Assembly (NCBI GenBank): GCA_029245065.1 | Contig: JAQWQB010000097.1 | Location: 1-62,184, forward strand | Reading direction: 5' to 3' | Source: Flavobacteriales bacterium | GTDB lineage: Bacteria > Bacteroidota > Bacteroidia > Flavobacteriales_D > Sanyastnellaceae | Length of the DNA: 62,184 bases | Shown here: one piece after another, positions 8,515 to 16,258 of the stretch | Layout: each line of letters begins with the position of its first letter | Position numbering within the stretch: the stretch's first letter is position 1 | Translations under genes and position numbers: made by a program | Notes under the pieces: model-generated | The model's database searches: none | Told to the model about the DNA's origin: nothing | What the model saw: the letters and a program-made list of their open reading frames with translations, nothing else

Positions 8515-9054
8515 ATGCTTGCCCTTTTTGGACGTAAGAAACTCACAGACGACAAAGTAGCAAACCTCTTTGTTTACACCACAATAGATGCTGTTGAAAA
8601 AGGCTGGCCCGAAGTGGCAGGCTTCATCAACGACAGCCCTGAGTTCGTTCAACGTCCGCAAGTTTGCGACCAAGATTACGGTAAGTTTCTAATGATTGTC
8701 GTTGCAGCCAACTTCAATTACATCCCCAAAAATTTTGACGAAGGCCACGACAAAGAGATTATCAATGGTGCTATAGCGAAATTCGCAGACATCTTTGGTC
8801 TTTCCTCAGATGAATTCAAGAAGAAGGTGAGCGATTACCGTTCATTCTTGTCTCGTGTGAATCAGCCTTCAAAGAACACCTTGTACTCCATGTCTCGTGG
8901 AATCTTCCACAAGTACAATTTGAACGACTATCAAGAAGATTACTTCAAAAGCATGAAAGTGCCCAACCCTATCTTTTTAAAGAACATGAATGAAATCATG
9001 GAAAACTTCCTTTGGGATTGGGATGCGTTTAAAGACAAGTACAAGGTTCAATAA
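8515..9054 (+). CDS. conserved hypothetical protein, 179 residues
   Basis: I do not recognise a named family. The protein looks soluble and largely helical, without a signal peptide or membrane segment. The N-terminus (MLALFGRKKLTDDKVANLF) is amphipathic and the C-terminus is rich in Trp, Phe and Asp (FLWDWDAFKDKYK). Composition and codon use match the neighbours, so it is probably a real lineage-conserved gene. It is alone on its strand; its last seven bases overlap the end of the convergent ketoacyl synthase gene. Confidence 0.7.
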   Translation: MLALFGRKKLTDDKVANLFVYTTIDAVEKGWPEVAGFINDSPEFVQRPQVCDQDYGKFLMIVVAANFNYIPKNFDEGHDKEIINGAIAKFADIFGLSSDEFKKKVSDYRSFLSRVNQPSKNTLYSMSRGIFHKYNLNDYQEDYFKSMKVPNPIFLKNMNEIMENFLWDWDAFKDKYKVQ

Positions 9055-10145
9055 GCACGACGTCTTAAGATCACGGTTGCTGCGTTGCCACCAAAACCAG
9101 TTGCATTAATCAAAATGGTCTCCACCTCCCTTTTTACCCTCTCCCCATTGTGCGCGTAGGGAATTTGAATAACGCCTTCATCAAAGATGTGCTTCGCAAG
9201 TACTATGGACACATTTCCACTTGCACCCAATGAATGGCCTGTTATCCATTTCGTTGGTAGCACAAATACATCTTTGCCCAACACCTCGTGAATGGCCTTC
9301 ATTTCTTCATCATCTCCTTGAACCGTTCCCGGAGCATGGGCTAGGACTACATCAATATTAGATGTATTCGCCATCTTCAATGCTTTACTCATTGATGATT
9401 TCATGGCATCAGTTGCGAAAGAAAGTCCGTGAACCGGCTTCGCCCAAGACTCTCCATACCCTATAATTTCAATTTCTGACGGTACAGAAGAAATTGAAAC
9501 AAGTGCACCGGATTCCGAAAGGATGAGCTGGTTCTTTGTTTTCGCACTCAACGGCCTAGACGGAAAAGGCTTGCCTTCTTCCGTGAGTAGTTTAAGCGAT
9601 TCAAATTGGGCAATCGTGAATGGTGTTACTGGACATTCCACTCCTCCTGCTACCCCGCGAAGAACCTCATCGCTTTTAATCCTTCTTACCACATCTATCA
9701 CCGCATTGAGTCCGCTACTGCATGTCATACTTTGACTTAATGAAGTTGTTTTGAACCCAGCTAGCCTGGCAGCATTGAAAGCGATATTCCCCAAGGTGGT
9801 GCTGGGGCTGGTTAACAAATGAATGCGTTTATTCTGAATAAACTGAGCATGTTCTTTTTCCCAGGTACTGGTTGCTCCCCTCGCCGAGCCTAAAATCAAT
9901 GCTTCGGGCTGTTCGTCTAATTGCTTCGCTAGGTTAACGGCAAGCTGTGCGGTTGGGTCCAACCTTTCAAATTCTTTTCTCTCCGCGGGAATGTCAAATT
10001 TAGTTTCAAACGCATTCAATCGCCCCACCCATTTTCCTTCTTCTAACTCGAATGGAGTATCGCCCTTTTCAAGAAGCGACCTAAGCTCTTCAAAATTAGA
10101 CGCACCGGGAATTCTAAAAACAATTTGATTGATGTAAATCTTCAC
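9048..10145 (-). CDS. beta-ketoacyl synthase family protein in a biotin context
   Basis: A 365-residue thiolase-fold condensing enzyme, shorter than FabF (about 410). The Cys-His-His triad is intact: C142 in MTCSSG, H270 in AHAPGTVQGD, and H304 in GHSLGASG. The N-terminal half is reduced. It starts with GTG, overlapping the bioA stop by four bases (GTGA), so it is translationally coupled to a biotin gene. In Bacteroidota such a synthase is often found in bio clusters, where a role in making or extending the pimeloyl precursor is plausible but is inference. It might instead act in another acyl pathway. Confidence 0.8.
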   Translation of the reverse strand: MKIYINQIVFRIPGASNFEELRSLLEKGDTPFELEEGKWVGRLNAFETKFDIPAERKEFERLDPTAQLAVNLAKQLDEQPEALILGSARGATSTWEKEHAQFIQNKRIHLLTSPSTTLGNIAFNAARLAGFKTTSLSQSMTCSSGLNAVIDVVRRIKSDEVLRGVAGGVECPVTPFTIAQFESLKLLTEEGKPFPSRPLSAKTKNQLILSESGALVSISSVPSEIEIIGYGESWAKPVHGLSFATDAMKSSMSKALKMANTSNIDVVLAHAPGTVQGDDEEMKAIHEVLGKDVFVLPTKWITGHSLGASGNVSIVLAKHIFDEGVIQIPYAHNGERVKREVETILINATGFGGNAATVILRRRAY

Positions 10146-11419
10146 GAAACAACTTCCATTAATTCGTTCAACACCTCTTTGATAGCGTCCATAGCAAGGC
10201 TCAATTCTTCTTTCGAGCTAGTGTAAGGCGGAAGGAGGTAAACCACATTGCCCAAAGGCCGAATAAGCACTCCCTTCTCTAGAAAGGCGTCGTACATTTT
10301 ATTGCGAAGTGGATGGATATAACCTTTGTTTTCTTCCTCAATGTCCAGCGCAATGATGCCACCACACACGCGAACATCCTTCACCATTTCATGCTGTTCA
10401 AGAACTGCCTTTTGAGCCATGAAAAAAGAATTCATGGCTTCTATCTGTCGCCACGTTTCCGGATCTTCCATTAAGTCAAGACTGGCCAAGGCAGCAGCGC
10501 ATCCAACTGGGTTCCCAGTGAACGAATGTCCGTGTAAAAAGCCTTTCTCAAATTCTGGATGAAGAAATGAGTCGTACAATTCTTGTTTGCAAATCGTCAA
10601 AGCCATTGGCAAGGCCCCTCCTGTTAGTCCTTTGCTGAGACACATTAGGTCAGGTAAGATTTTTGTAGCGTTGCTGGCGAACCATTGTCCCGTTCTGCCA
10701 AACCCCGTCATTACTTCATCTGCAATCAACATTCCTCCTGCATGGTGAACAATGCTCAGCATTTCTTCCATTGCTTCGGGAGAATACATGACCATTCCAG
10801 CCGCACCGAGCACCAACGGTTCATAAATGAGAATTGTGGATTCATCTGCCACTTCCTTCAACTGGTTAAAACACGCAAGCTCATTCCCAGGAGAAGGGGG
10901 CGGAATAATCGTCACATCGAAGAATAGATCATCCCAAGGATCGGTGAACACACTTCGGGTAGCTGCCGACATTGCACCGAAGGTATCGCCATGATAGCTT
11001 CCATCAAGAGCAACTACATTCACTTTTCGTTTGAGGTCCCCTTGGCGCATGTATTGAATAGCCATCTTAAGCGCTACCTCAACGGCGGTGGATCCATTGT
11101 CAGAAAAGAAGTATTTCCAATCTCTTTTCGGCAAGTATTTATCTAAGCGCTCACACAGTTCAATAGCCGGTTGATGTGTAAATCCAGCGAAAATAACGTG
11201 CTCGAGGTTGAGCATTTGCTTGTAAACTGCTTCAGCAATCTTGGGGTTTGAATGGCCGTGGAGATTGACCCACCATGAGGAGATGGCGTCATATAGTTTT
11301 TTACCGTCTTCGGTATGGAGCCAAACTCCTTCTGCTTTTACCACAGTAGGAATGGATTCAACACCGAACATTTGACTGAATGGATGCCAAACAGGGTACT
11401 TATTGGTGACTTTCGCCAT
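10142..11419 (-). CDS. bioA: adenosylmethionine-8-amino-7-oxononanoate aminotransferase
   Basis: A PLP enzyme that transfers an amino group from S-adenosylmethionine to KAPA, giving DAPA for biotin. The 425 residues carry the class III aminotransferase pattern: WHPFSQM at the start, SSWWVNLHGHSNPK, DGSYHGDTFGAMS, the IADEVMTGFGRTG segment with the PLP-ring Asp, and the Schiff-base Lys in LSKGLTGG. The WHPF and SWW motifs separate it from ornithine or acetylornithine transaminases. It starts in a TAATG overlap with smpB and overlaps the ketoacyl synthase gene. bioB, bioD and bioF are not in the window. Confidence 0.94.
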   Translation of the reverse strand: MAKVTNKYPVWHPFSQMFGVESIPTVVKAEGVWLHTEDGKKLYDAISSWWVNLHGHSNPKIAEAVYKQMLNLEHVIFAGFTHQPAIELCERLDKYLPKRDWKYFFSDNGSTAVEVALKMAIQYMRQGDLKRKVNVVALDGSYHGDTFGAMSAATRSVFTDPWDDLFFDVTIIPPPSPGNELACFNQLKEVADESTILIYEPLVLGAAGMVMYSPEAMEEMLSIVHHAGGMLIADEVMTGFGRTGQWFASNATKILPDLMCLSKGLTGGALPMALTICKQELYDSFLHPEFEKGFLHGHSFTGNPVGCAAALASLDLMEDPETWRQIEAMNSFFMAQKAVLEQHEMVKDVRVCGGIIALDIEEENKGYIHPLRNKMYDAFLEKGVLIRPLGNVVYLLPPYTSSKEELSLAMDAIKEVLNELMEVVS

Positions 11420-11859
11420 TACTTCATTCTCCTATCAAGATCTCTTTTGACGTCTTTGTCCTTGAGATCATCCCGCTTATCGTGCAACTTCTTTCCTTTC
11501 GCGATAGAGATTTTTAGCTTGACAAGTCCGCGTTCATTGATGAACATTTCAATTGGAATAATGGTCTGTCCTTGGTCCCTTGTTTTCTTTTGAATTTTAG
11601 TCAATTCACTTCTATTCAACAAGAGTTTACGTTCACGCTTTGGCTTGTGATTGGCATGGCTACCATTCTCATATTCTGCGATGTAGGCATTAATTAGGAA
11701 GAGTTCATTGCCCTTGAACTTGCAAAACCCTTCAACAATACTCGCCTTGCCCACTCGAATGGATTTCATTTCAGTTCCCGTGAGTTGGATACCTGCAATG
11801 AATTCATCAACTAGGAAATATTTGTAATTGGCTTTCTTATTTTTTATCTCAATTGCCAT
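11419..11859 (-). CDS. smpB: SsrA-binding protein
   Basis: SmpB binds tmRNA and delivers it to stalled ribosomes for trans-translation. The 146 residues have the OB-fold core (GIQLTGTEMKSIRVGKAS, then YIAEYENGSHANHKPKRERKLL) and the basic tail KDVKRDLDRRMK that occupies the mRNA channel. The frame extends 21 codons further upstream, but the family begins at this MAIEIKNKKA. TATCTTTG ends four bases before the ATG, inside that longer frame, so the shorter start is correct and the mRNA may be leaderless. It is the first gene of an operon with bioA and the ketoacyl synthase. No tmRNA gene was seen here. Confidence 0.96.
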   Translation of the reverse strand: MAIEIKNKKANYKYFLVDEFIAGIQLTGTEMKSIRVGKASIVEGFCKFKGNELFLINAYIAEYENGSHANHKPKRERKLLLNRSELTKIQKKTRDQGQTIIPIEMFINERGLVKLKISIAKGKKLHDKRDDLKDKDVKRDLDRRMK

Positions 11860-11863
11860 AGTG

Positions 11864-11893
11864 CAAAGATAGTGAAAGCGCCCATTTTTACAG
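11864..11893 (-). promoter_or_regulatory. promoter of smpB-bioA operon
   Basis: On the minus strand CTG (11893-11891, one change from TTG), a 19-base spacer and TATCTTTG (11871-11864) fit the Bacteroidota promoter. The -7 box ends four bases before the smpB ATG. Confidence 0.45.
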
Positions 11894-11964
11894 GAGTTAC
11901 AGCACAATTCATTCTCAGTCACATTTCGTCTTCAAAAGAGAAGCCATTTTAAGCTTGGAACAAC

Positions 11965-11994
11965 AAAAAAGGGAGTCACTCCTAACTCCCTTTT
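11965..11994 (-). terminator. intrinsic terminator of the 131-residue gene
   Basis: On the minus strand AAGGGAGT pairs with ACTCCCTT, followed by six T. It lies a few bases beyond the stop codon at 12003 and separates that gene from the smpB operon. Confidence 0.82.
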
Positions 11995-12002
11995 CATCAA
12001 CC

Positions 12003-12398
12003 TTACATCCACTTCCTCAAGAAATCCAAGAACTCGTGTTTGAGCTCGTCGTATAACTTGATAAAGGTCTTATACCGATCACGTTCTTCCGGGTGATCTT
12101 TGAGCAACCTGTGGTCTACCGCCACTGGATTCCGTTTTACTTCGTCAATGAGCCCTTGTTCAAGTTCATTCACATCGTGCAGGAACCGGTCAATCACGTC
12201 ACGTTGGATAATGAATTGATTTTGAAAGTGCTCTATTCCTTTCAACACCTCTTTATCTGTGTATCTCTGCACCACTTCTTCCAATCTTTTGGTGAAAAAC
12301 TCCAATTCAATTTTGTAGAACTCCATTCGCTTGTTCCAAACCTCATGTTCGAAATGCAGGGTATCAATGTGCTTTGGTTTTTCTTTCGTCTTTTGCAT
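12003..12398 (-). CDS. conserved hypothetical helical protein, 131 residues
   Basis: No named family recognised. The sequence is almost entirely charged amphipathic helix (about residues 12-70 and 75-131). Runs such as EFYKIELEFFTKRLEEVVQRY suggest a coiled coil or helical bundle. It has no signal peptide or membrane segment, so it should be cytosolic. It is a single-gene unit with its own terminator, and its base composition is like its neighbours. The sequence gives no hint of function. Confidence 0.72.
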   Translation of the reverse strand: MQKTKEKPKHIDTLHFEHEVWNKRMEFYKIELEFFTKRLEEVVQRYTDKEVLKGIEHFQNQFIIQRDVIDRFLHDVNELEQGLIDEVKRNPVAVDHRLLKDHPEERDRYKTFIKLYDELKHEFLDFLRKWM

Positions 12399-12566
12399 GA
12401 TGTTCTCGTTTTAGTACATCACTAAATTACGTGCGAGGTGGTCGTGAAAAACTGATAAAACTCAGTTCAAAAGTTGAGATTTCCACTGTTCCTTTTGGAC
12501 TATAATTCGGAACTTCTCTTCTGCCCTAAAGAATTGAAGTACCTTCGCACTATCTAAGGAAAAGTC

Positions 12567-13517
12567 GTGAAAACACATCGCAAGCATATTCACAATAAAG
12601 GCAAGGGGCGAAAACTCATTGAGCAGCACCGTGTTGAAGGGGGAGTCGAAGCAGAAGCATACGCATATCTGGTTGGCATTTTCCATTCATTGCCGTCTCG
12701 TAAATCTGTGAAAAAAGCGCTCAAAGAGGGGCTGATTACCGTACACGGATTGACAGCTGGCGAGCAAACAATTGTGAAGGATGGGATGATGATCAAACTG
12801 TACCAAGCCCCAAATGCCCATCCTGATTGGGAAGTTGAGGTTCATGTTGTTTTCGAAGATGAACATTTTGCCGTATTGAACAAGGCACCGGGAATTCCTG
12901 TCAATGGAAACCAGCATCAAACACTCGAACGTACGTTGCCTTTCAATTTGAGCCCTACGAAGCAGGTTGATGCACTTCCTGCTCCCGCTCCTGTGCATCG
13001 GTTGGACAACCCCACTTCAGGGCTGGTAATTTGTGCTAAAACAAAAGCAGCTCAGGTCGCTTTTGGACAGCTCTTCTTGAACAAAGAAATCAAGAAAACG
13101 TACAACGCATTTTTAGTGGGAGACGTTAGTGGAAGAATAGATGTGCTCATGCCAGTTGACGGTAAGCCGGCCAAAAGTGTTATTAAACCGCTGTGGGTTA
13201 GCGAAAAAGAAGAGGGCAAAGAGATGTATTCCATGGTTGAAATGAAACCAGTCACTGGAAGAAAACATCAGTTAAGACTTCACTCTTCTTGGTCTGGGCA
13301 CCCTATTATGGGCGACAAGGAACATGGAATGCGCACGAAGCTGAAAGGGCGTGGCATGTACTTAGCGGCCACAAGACTGGAGTTTCACCACCCAATCACA
13401 GGGGAAGAAATGGACATTCGAATTCCAATGCCTAAGAAATTTGTGACACTGCAAAAGCTCTTGAGCAATCCTAGTGTCAAAAAGGAAGAAGACGCTAGTT
13501 CAACTGACGGAGAATAA
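12567..13517 (+). CDS. RluA-family pseudouridine synthase
   Basis: It should isomerise uridine to pseudouridine in rRNA or tRNA. After an N-terminal S4-like RNA-binding segment (residues 40-80: LPSRKSVKKALKEGLITVHG), the catalytic domain carries HRLDNPTSGLVICAKT, in which D147 is the expected nucleophile. Later motifs are KTYNAFLVG and GRKHQLRLHSSWSGHPIMGD. The GTG at 12567 is the only start that keeps the whole S4 region. The target uridine cannot be deduced. It is a lone gene, overlapping the end of the convergent hydrolase gene by 23 bases. Confidence 0.88.
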   Translation: MKTHRKHIHNKGKGRKLIEQHRVEGGVEAEAYAYLVGIFHSLPSRKSVKKALKEGLITVHGLTAGEQTIVKDGMMIKLYQAPNAHPDWEVEVHVVFEDEHFAVLNKAPGIPVNGNQHQTLERTLPFNLSPTKQVDALPAPAPVHRLDNPTSGLVICAKTKAAQVAFGQLFLNKEIKKTYNAFLVGDVSGRIDVLMPVDGKPAKSVIKPLWVSEKEEGKEMYSMVEMKPVTGRKHQLRLHSSWSGHPIMGDKEHGMRTKLKGRGMYLAATRLEFHHPITGEEMDIRIPMPKKFVTLQKLLSNPSVKKEEDASSTDGE

Positions 13518-14427
13518 ATTCATCCACTTTTCGCAAATACGCTTCGCCACCAACCCTGACAACAGAGTTATGGTCGGCTCCAGGTATTTCTAACCATGTT
13601 TTATCCTGGGAAAGGAGCGCATCAAAGTTTCGTTTTCCCAAGGCCATAGGAATGTGTACATCTGCTGTTCCATGGACGATCAACGCAGGTTGTTTTATCA
13701 ATCCGGCTGCCAATTCTGGTTGAACCATTTCAGGATCAAAACCAGCTTTTTTTCCTGCGGCAGAAAGTGCCCAATCCGAAATAAAACTAAGTTGAACACC
13801 AGAAAGTCGCTTCATGTATTCAAATACTACTTCTTCCATACTTGGGAAGGTAGATTCCACGATGACAAAATCAACGTCTGAGCATATAGAGGCGGCCTGC
13901 AGCGCAACCGCCCCTCCCAAAGATGTTCCGTACAAACCTATCGGCTTCTCTCCCTGTTTAGAAATGATGTACTTCACTAATTCTTCTACATCGTTTTTCT
14001 CAAAAAATCCATAGGTACAGTATTCACCCGTACTCTTACCATGCGCTCTTAAATCGAAAAGCACGACATTCAATCCTTGATTCACGTAGCGTTGTGCCCT
14101 ACTTACGAAGAACTCTTTCGAACCTCCGATGCCATGAATGAACACCAACGTCCCTTTCGGATCAGGCGTATTGGCATTGATAAACCAGCCATTTAAGTTG
14201 ACTCCATCGGCGCAAGAGAGGTTAAATTCATCGTAGCCGTAAGAATTCGAAGCGGGACTGGGAATCTCATTGAAATAAGTAAGAAGCGTCTTATCAGTTA
14301 TTTTACGGGGGGCCAGTATTAAGTGAGGCGCTAGGTGAAAAACAACCACATACCCACCCGTCAGAATCACAATTATTGTGGTCAAGATGAGTTTGAATAA
14401 CCTACCTCTTACTGCTAATAATTTCAC
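13495..14427 (-). CDS. membrane-anchored alpha/beta hydrolase
   Basis: A 310-residue serine hydrolase of the S33/BAAT-like alpha/beta fold. Residues 10-35 are a transmembrane anchor (LFKLILTTIIVILTGGYVVV), so the domain probably faces the periplasm. The oxyanion region is FIHGIGGS, the nucleophile elbow is GTSLGG, the acid is in VHGTADVHIP, and the catalytic His is in PGADHNS. The substrate is unknown; related proteins are esterases or thioesterases. I take the GTG at 14427 as the start. The frame stays open about 250 bases upstream without ATG, GTG or TTG, and a G8 tract lies there (see findings). Confidence 0.8.
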   Translation of the reverse strand: MKLLAVRGRLFKLILTTIIVILTGGYVVVFHLAPHLILAPRKITDKTLLTYFNEIPSPASNSYGYDEFNLSCADGVNLNGWFINANTPDPKGTLVFIHGIGGSKEFFVSRAQRYVNQGLNVVLFDLRAHGKSTGEYCTYGFFEKNDVEELVKYIISKQGEKPIGLYGTSLGGAVALQAASICSDVDFVIVESTFPSMEEVVFEYMKRLSGVQLSFISDWALSAAGKKAGFDPEMVQPELAAGLIKQPALIVHGTADVHIPMALGKRNFDALLSQDKTWLEIPGADHNSVVRVGGEAYLRKVDEFILRQLN

Positions 14428-14723
14428 TTTTGGATGAATTGGTTTTATTGTGAACGTAGTGGAGCTCTCAAAATTGCTCGAGGTATACCTTAGGTGTATG
14501 CCCCCCCCATTCCCTCCAACTTCATGTTCATTTCGATGGACGAAGTATGCTAAGCTCGCCCCTTTATCAATCCACTCAACAAGAACTGCACCAATGTACG
14601 GTTCTAATTTAAAGATGAAGAAACACTCTTTTCCCGTCTTTAGTGCAGTCTTTTTTTCAATGATGATTCATAAATTTTCCATCCTCCACAGAGGAAACTT
14701 ATCTTGCACCCAAAATCTAGATC
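14428..14723. other. intergenic region upstream of the hydrolase and enoyl-CoA hydratase genes
   Basis: About 300 bases between divergent genes. It contains a C8 homopolymer (14501-14508), a 10-base palindrome AGGTATACCT (14481-14490), and no clear terminator. TATCTTGC at 14700-14707 is a poor -7 candidate for the gene at 14724. Confidence 0.4.
14501..14508. repeat. C8 homopolymer tract
   Basis: Eight consecutive C on the plus strand (G8 on the strand of the hydrolase gene). It lies 74 bases before the hydrolase GTG, inside an open stretch of the same frame. Such tracts can change length by slippage. Confidence 0.7.
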
Positions 14724-15500
14724 ATGTCAGAAATTATTTCAAGGTTAGAAGGTGGTGTATTGGAAATCACATTGAATCGTCCCGCCGTGTTCAATAGTTT
14801 CAACAGAACCATGGCTCTTGCCCTTCAGAAGGAATTGGATGCCGCAGAAACCAATGATGACGTGCGTTGCATTGTGCTCATTGGAGAAGGAAAAGCATTC
14901 TGTGCAGGTCAAGATTTAGCCGAAGTAATGGACCCAGAAGGCCCTGAATTGACAAAAATTGTTGGCGAACATTACAACCCCATTATTGAGCGCATTCGTT
15001 CAATCGAAAAACCATTTGTTGCCGCCGTTAATGGCGTTGCTGCAGGTGCTGGGGCCAACATCGCTTTGGCATGTGATGTTTGTGTTGCTAAAGAAAGCGC
15101 CAACTTTATTCAGGCATTTTCGAAAATTGGGCTTATTCCTGACAGCGGTGGAACCTTCTTTTTGCCACGTATCATCGGTTTTCAGAAAGCCAGTGCATTG
15201 GCCTTTCTTGGAGATAAAGTGAGTGCTGAAGAAGCAGAACGCATTGGAATGATCTATGCCTTTTTCCCAGATGATCAATTCAATGAAGGGGTGGCTAAAC
15301 TAGCAGGCAAGCTCGCATCAATGCCTACCAAAGGTCTTGGTCTAACGAAAAGGGCCTTCAACCAATCCATGACCAACAACCTCACTGAGCAATTGGCCGT
15401 GGAAGAAAAGCTTCAAACCGAAGCTGGTCAAACACACGATTACAACGAAGGAGTGAACGCCTTTCTCGAAAAACGCAAACCGTCTTTCACAGGCAAGTAA
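14724..15500 (+). CDS. enoyl-CoA hydratase/isomerase family protein (PaaG-like)
   Basis: A 258-residue crotonase-fold enzyme acting on acyl-CoA thioesters. The oxyanion-hole segments AFCAGQDLAE (about 60-69) and VNGVAAGAGANIALACD (about 101-117) are present. In the second acid position the protein has PDSGGTFFLPRIIG, with an Asp rather than the Glu of true hydratases. This resembles PaaG-type 2-(1,2-epoxy-dihydrophenyl)acetyl-CoA isomerases. No other phenylacetate genes lie nearby, so the physiological substrate is uncertain; a beta-oxidation isomerase is the alternative. It is monocistronic. Confidence 0.82.
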   Translation: MSEIISRLEGGVLEITLNRPAVFNSFNRTMALALQKELDAAETNDDVRCIVLIGEGKAFCAGQDLAEVMDPEGPELTKIVGEHYNPIIERIRSIEKPFVAAVNGVAAGAGANIALACDVCVAKESANFIQAFSKIGLIPDSGGTFFLPRIIGFQKASALAFLGDKVSAEEAERIGMIYAFFPDDQFNEGVAKLAGKLASMPTKGLGLTKRAFNQSMTNNLTEQLAVEEKLQTEAGQTHDYNEGVNAFLEKRKPSFTGK

Positions 15501-15597
15501 TTCGCCTATTCACTTTCTTTATTTGATAACCTCTTCTTATTCACCTGTTGACAGGACTGAAATCTGGTAGCTTTACTTTAGAATGCTAAAGCTGTAA

Positions 15598-16002
15598 ATG
15601 ATCTCTCCCTACAAAAATATAGTGCTCATAGATGATGATGCGATCAACAATTTGTTGAACCGGCAATTCTTGTCATTTGTTTTACCGCAGTCAACCATCA
15701 ACACTTTTCATGATGCAAGACTACTTGTCCGCTATTTGGTAGAAGGTAAAATAGCGCGACCTGACCTCATATTTTTGGACATTAACATGCCCGAAATGGA
15801 CGGATGGGAATTCCTATATCACATGGATCGAATCAACTGCAATGCTGAAGTCATGATTTTGAGTTCATCACTTCACTGGGATGACATCCAAAAAGCGAAG
15901 GACTACCAGCGTGTGAAATGCTACATTGAGAAGCCACTAACAGAAGATAAGATTGAGCGTTACCTCATCCATCAAAAATTCGAAAACATTGAATTGGATT
16001 GA
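15598..16002 (+). CDS. single-domain response regulator
   Basis: A 134-residue CheY-like receiver with no output domain. The acidic pocket is D12/D13 (IDDDA), the phospho-acceptor is D61 in FLDINMPEMDGW, the switch Ser is near residue 89 (LSSS), and K112 lies in IEKP. It should accept phosphate from a histidine kinase and act by protein contact. No kinase gene is adjacent. The last 14 bases overlap the next gene. Just upstream, AGCTTTA (15569-15575) and TAAAGCT (15587-15593) form an inverted repeat that could be an operator or a hairpin in the leader. Confidence 0.88.
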   Translation: MISPYKNIVLIDDDAINNLLNRQFLSFVLPQSTINTFHDARLLVRYLVEGKIARPDLIFLDINMPEMDGWEFLYHMDRINCNAEVMILSSSLHWDDIQKAKDYQRVKCYIEKPLTEDKIERYLIHQKFENIELD

Positions 16003-16258
16003 TATTTCGGACTCTCTTCCAGAGCACGAACAACGCGTTTTAGCCTTTATTCCTGAGAACAAAGTTTACCTACCCGGACTGGAATTGATAGCCGAAAAAC
16101 GGGAGGTAATCGTCTTGAAGTTTCTTAAAGATTTCTACATCGACCGTCCTGAAAAACAAGAAAAGCACGGACTGCATTTTTGGCAAGGCGAAGGAAATAG
16201 TAACCACTTCTTCAGTGACGTTACCCATTGGGCTCCAATCCCTGACGGCCCTGCCTAA
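15989..16258 (+). CDS. DUF551-like protein
   Basis: About 89 residues resembling DUF551: WIDISDSLPEHEQRVLAFIP at the start and SDVTHWAPIPDGP at the end, the paired Trp-containing motifs of that family. Its function is unknown; many copies are phage- or host-encoded accessory proteins. I chose the TTG at 15989, which gives the family-like MNW start; a TTG at 15953 would add 12 residues. The gene begins inside the receiver gene and ends overlapping the convergent hexosaminidase gene by four bases, so it is probably expressed with the receiver. Confidence 0.65.
   Translation: MNWIDISDSLPEHEQRVLAFIPENKVYLPGLELIAEKREVIVLKFLKDFYIDRPEKQEKHGLHFWQGEGNSNHFFSDVTHWAPIPDGPA

Noticed and set aside
9048-10145. 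Short ketoacyl synthase as a decayed pseudogene
   Set aside because: It is 40-50 residues shorter than FabF, but the frame is intact and C142, H270 and H304 are all in their family motifs.
11860-12002. tmRNA gene near smpB
   Set aside because: No tRNA-like acceptor or tag frame is visible around smpB; the region holds only the promoter and a terminator.
14450-14797. 115-codon plus-strand frame before the enoyl-CoA hydratase gene
   Set aside because: It runs 74 bases into that gene in another frame, has no family-like sequence, and reads through the C8 tract; it looks like a shadow frame.
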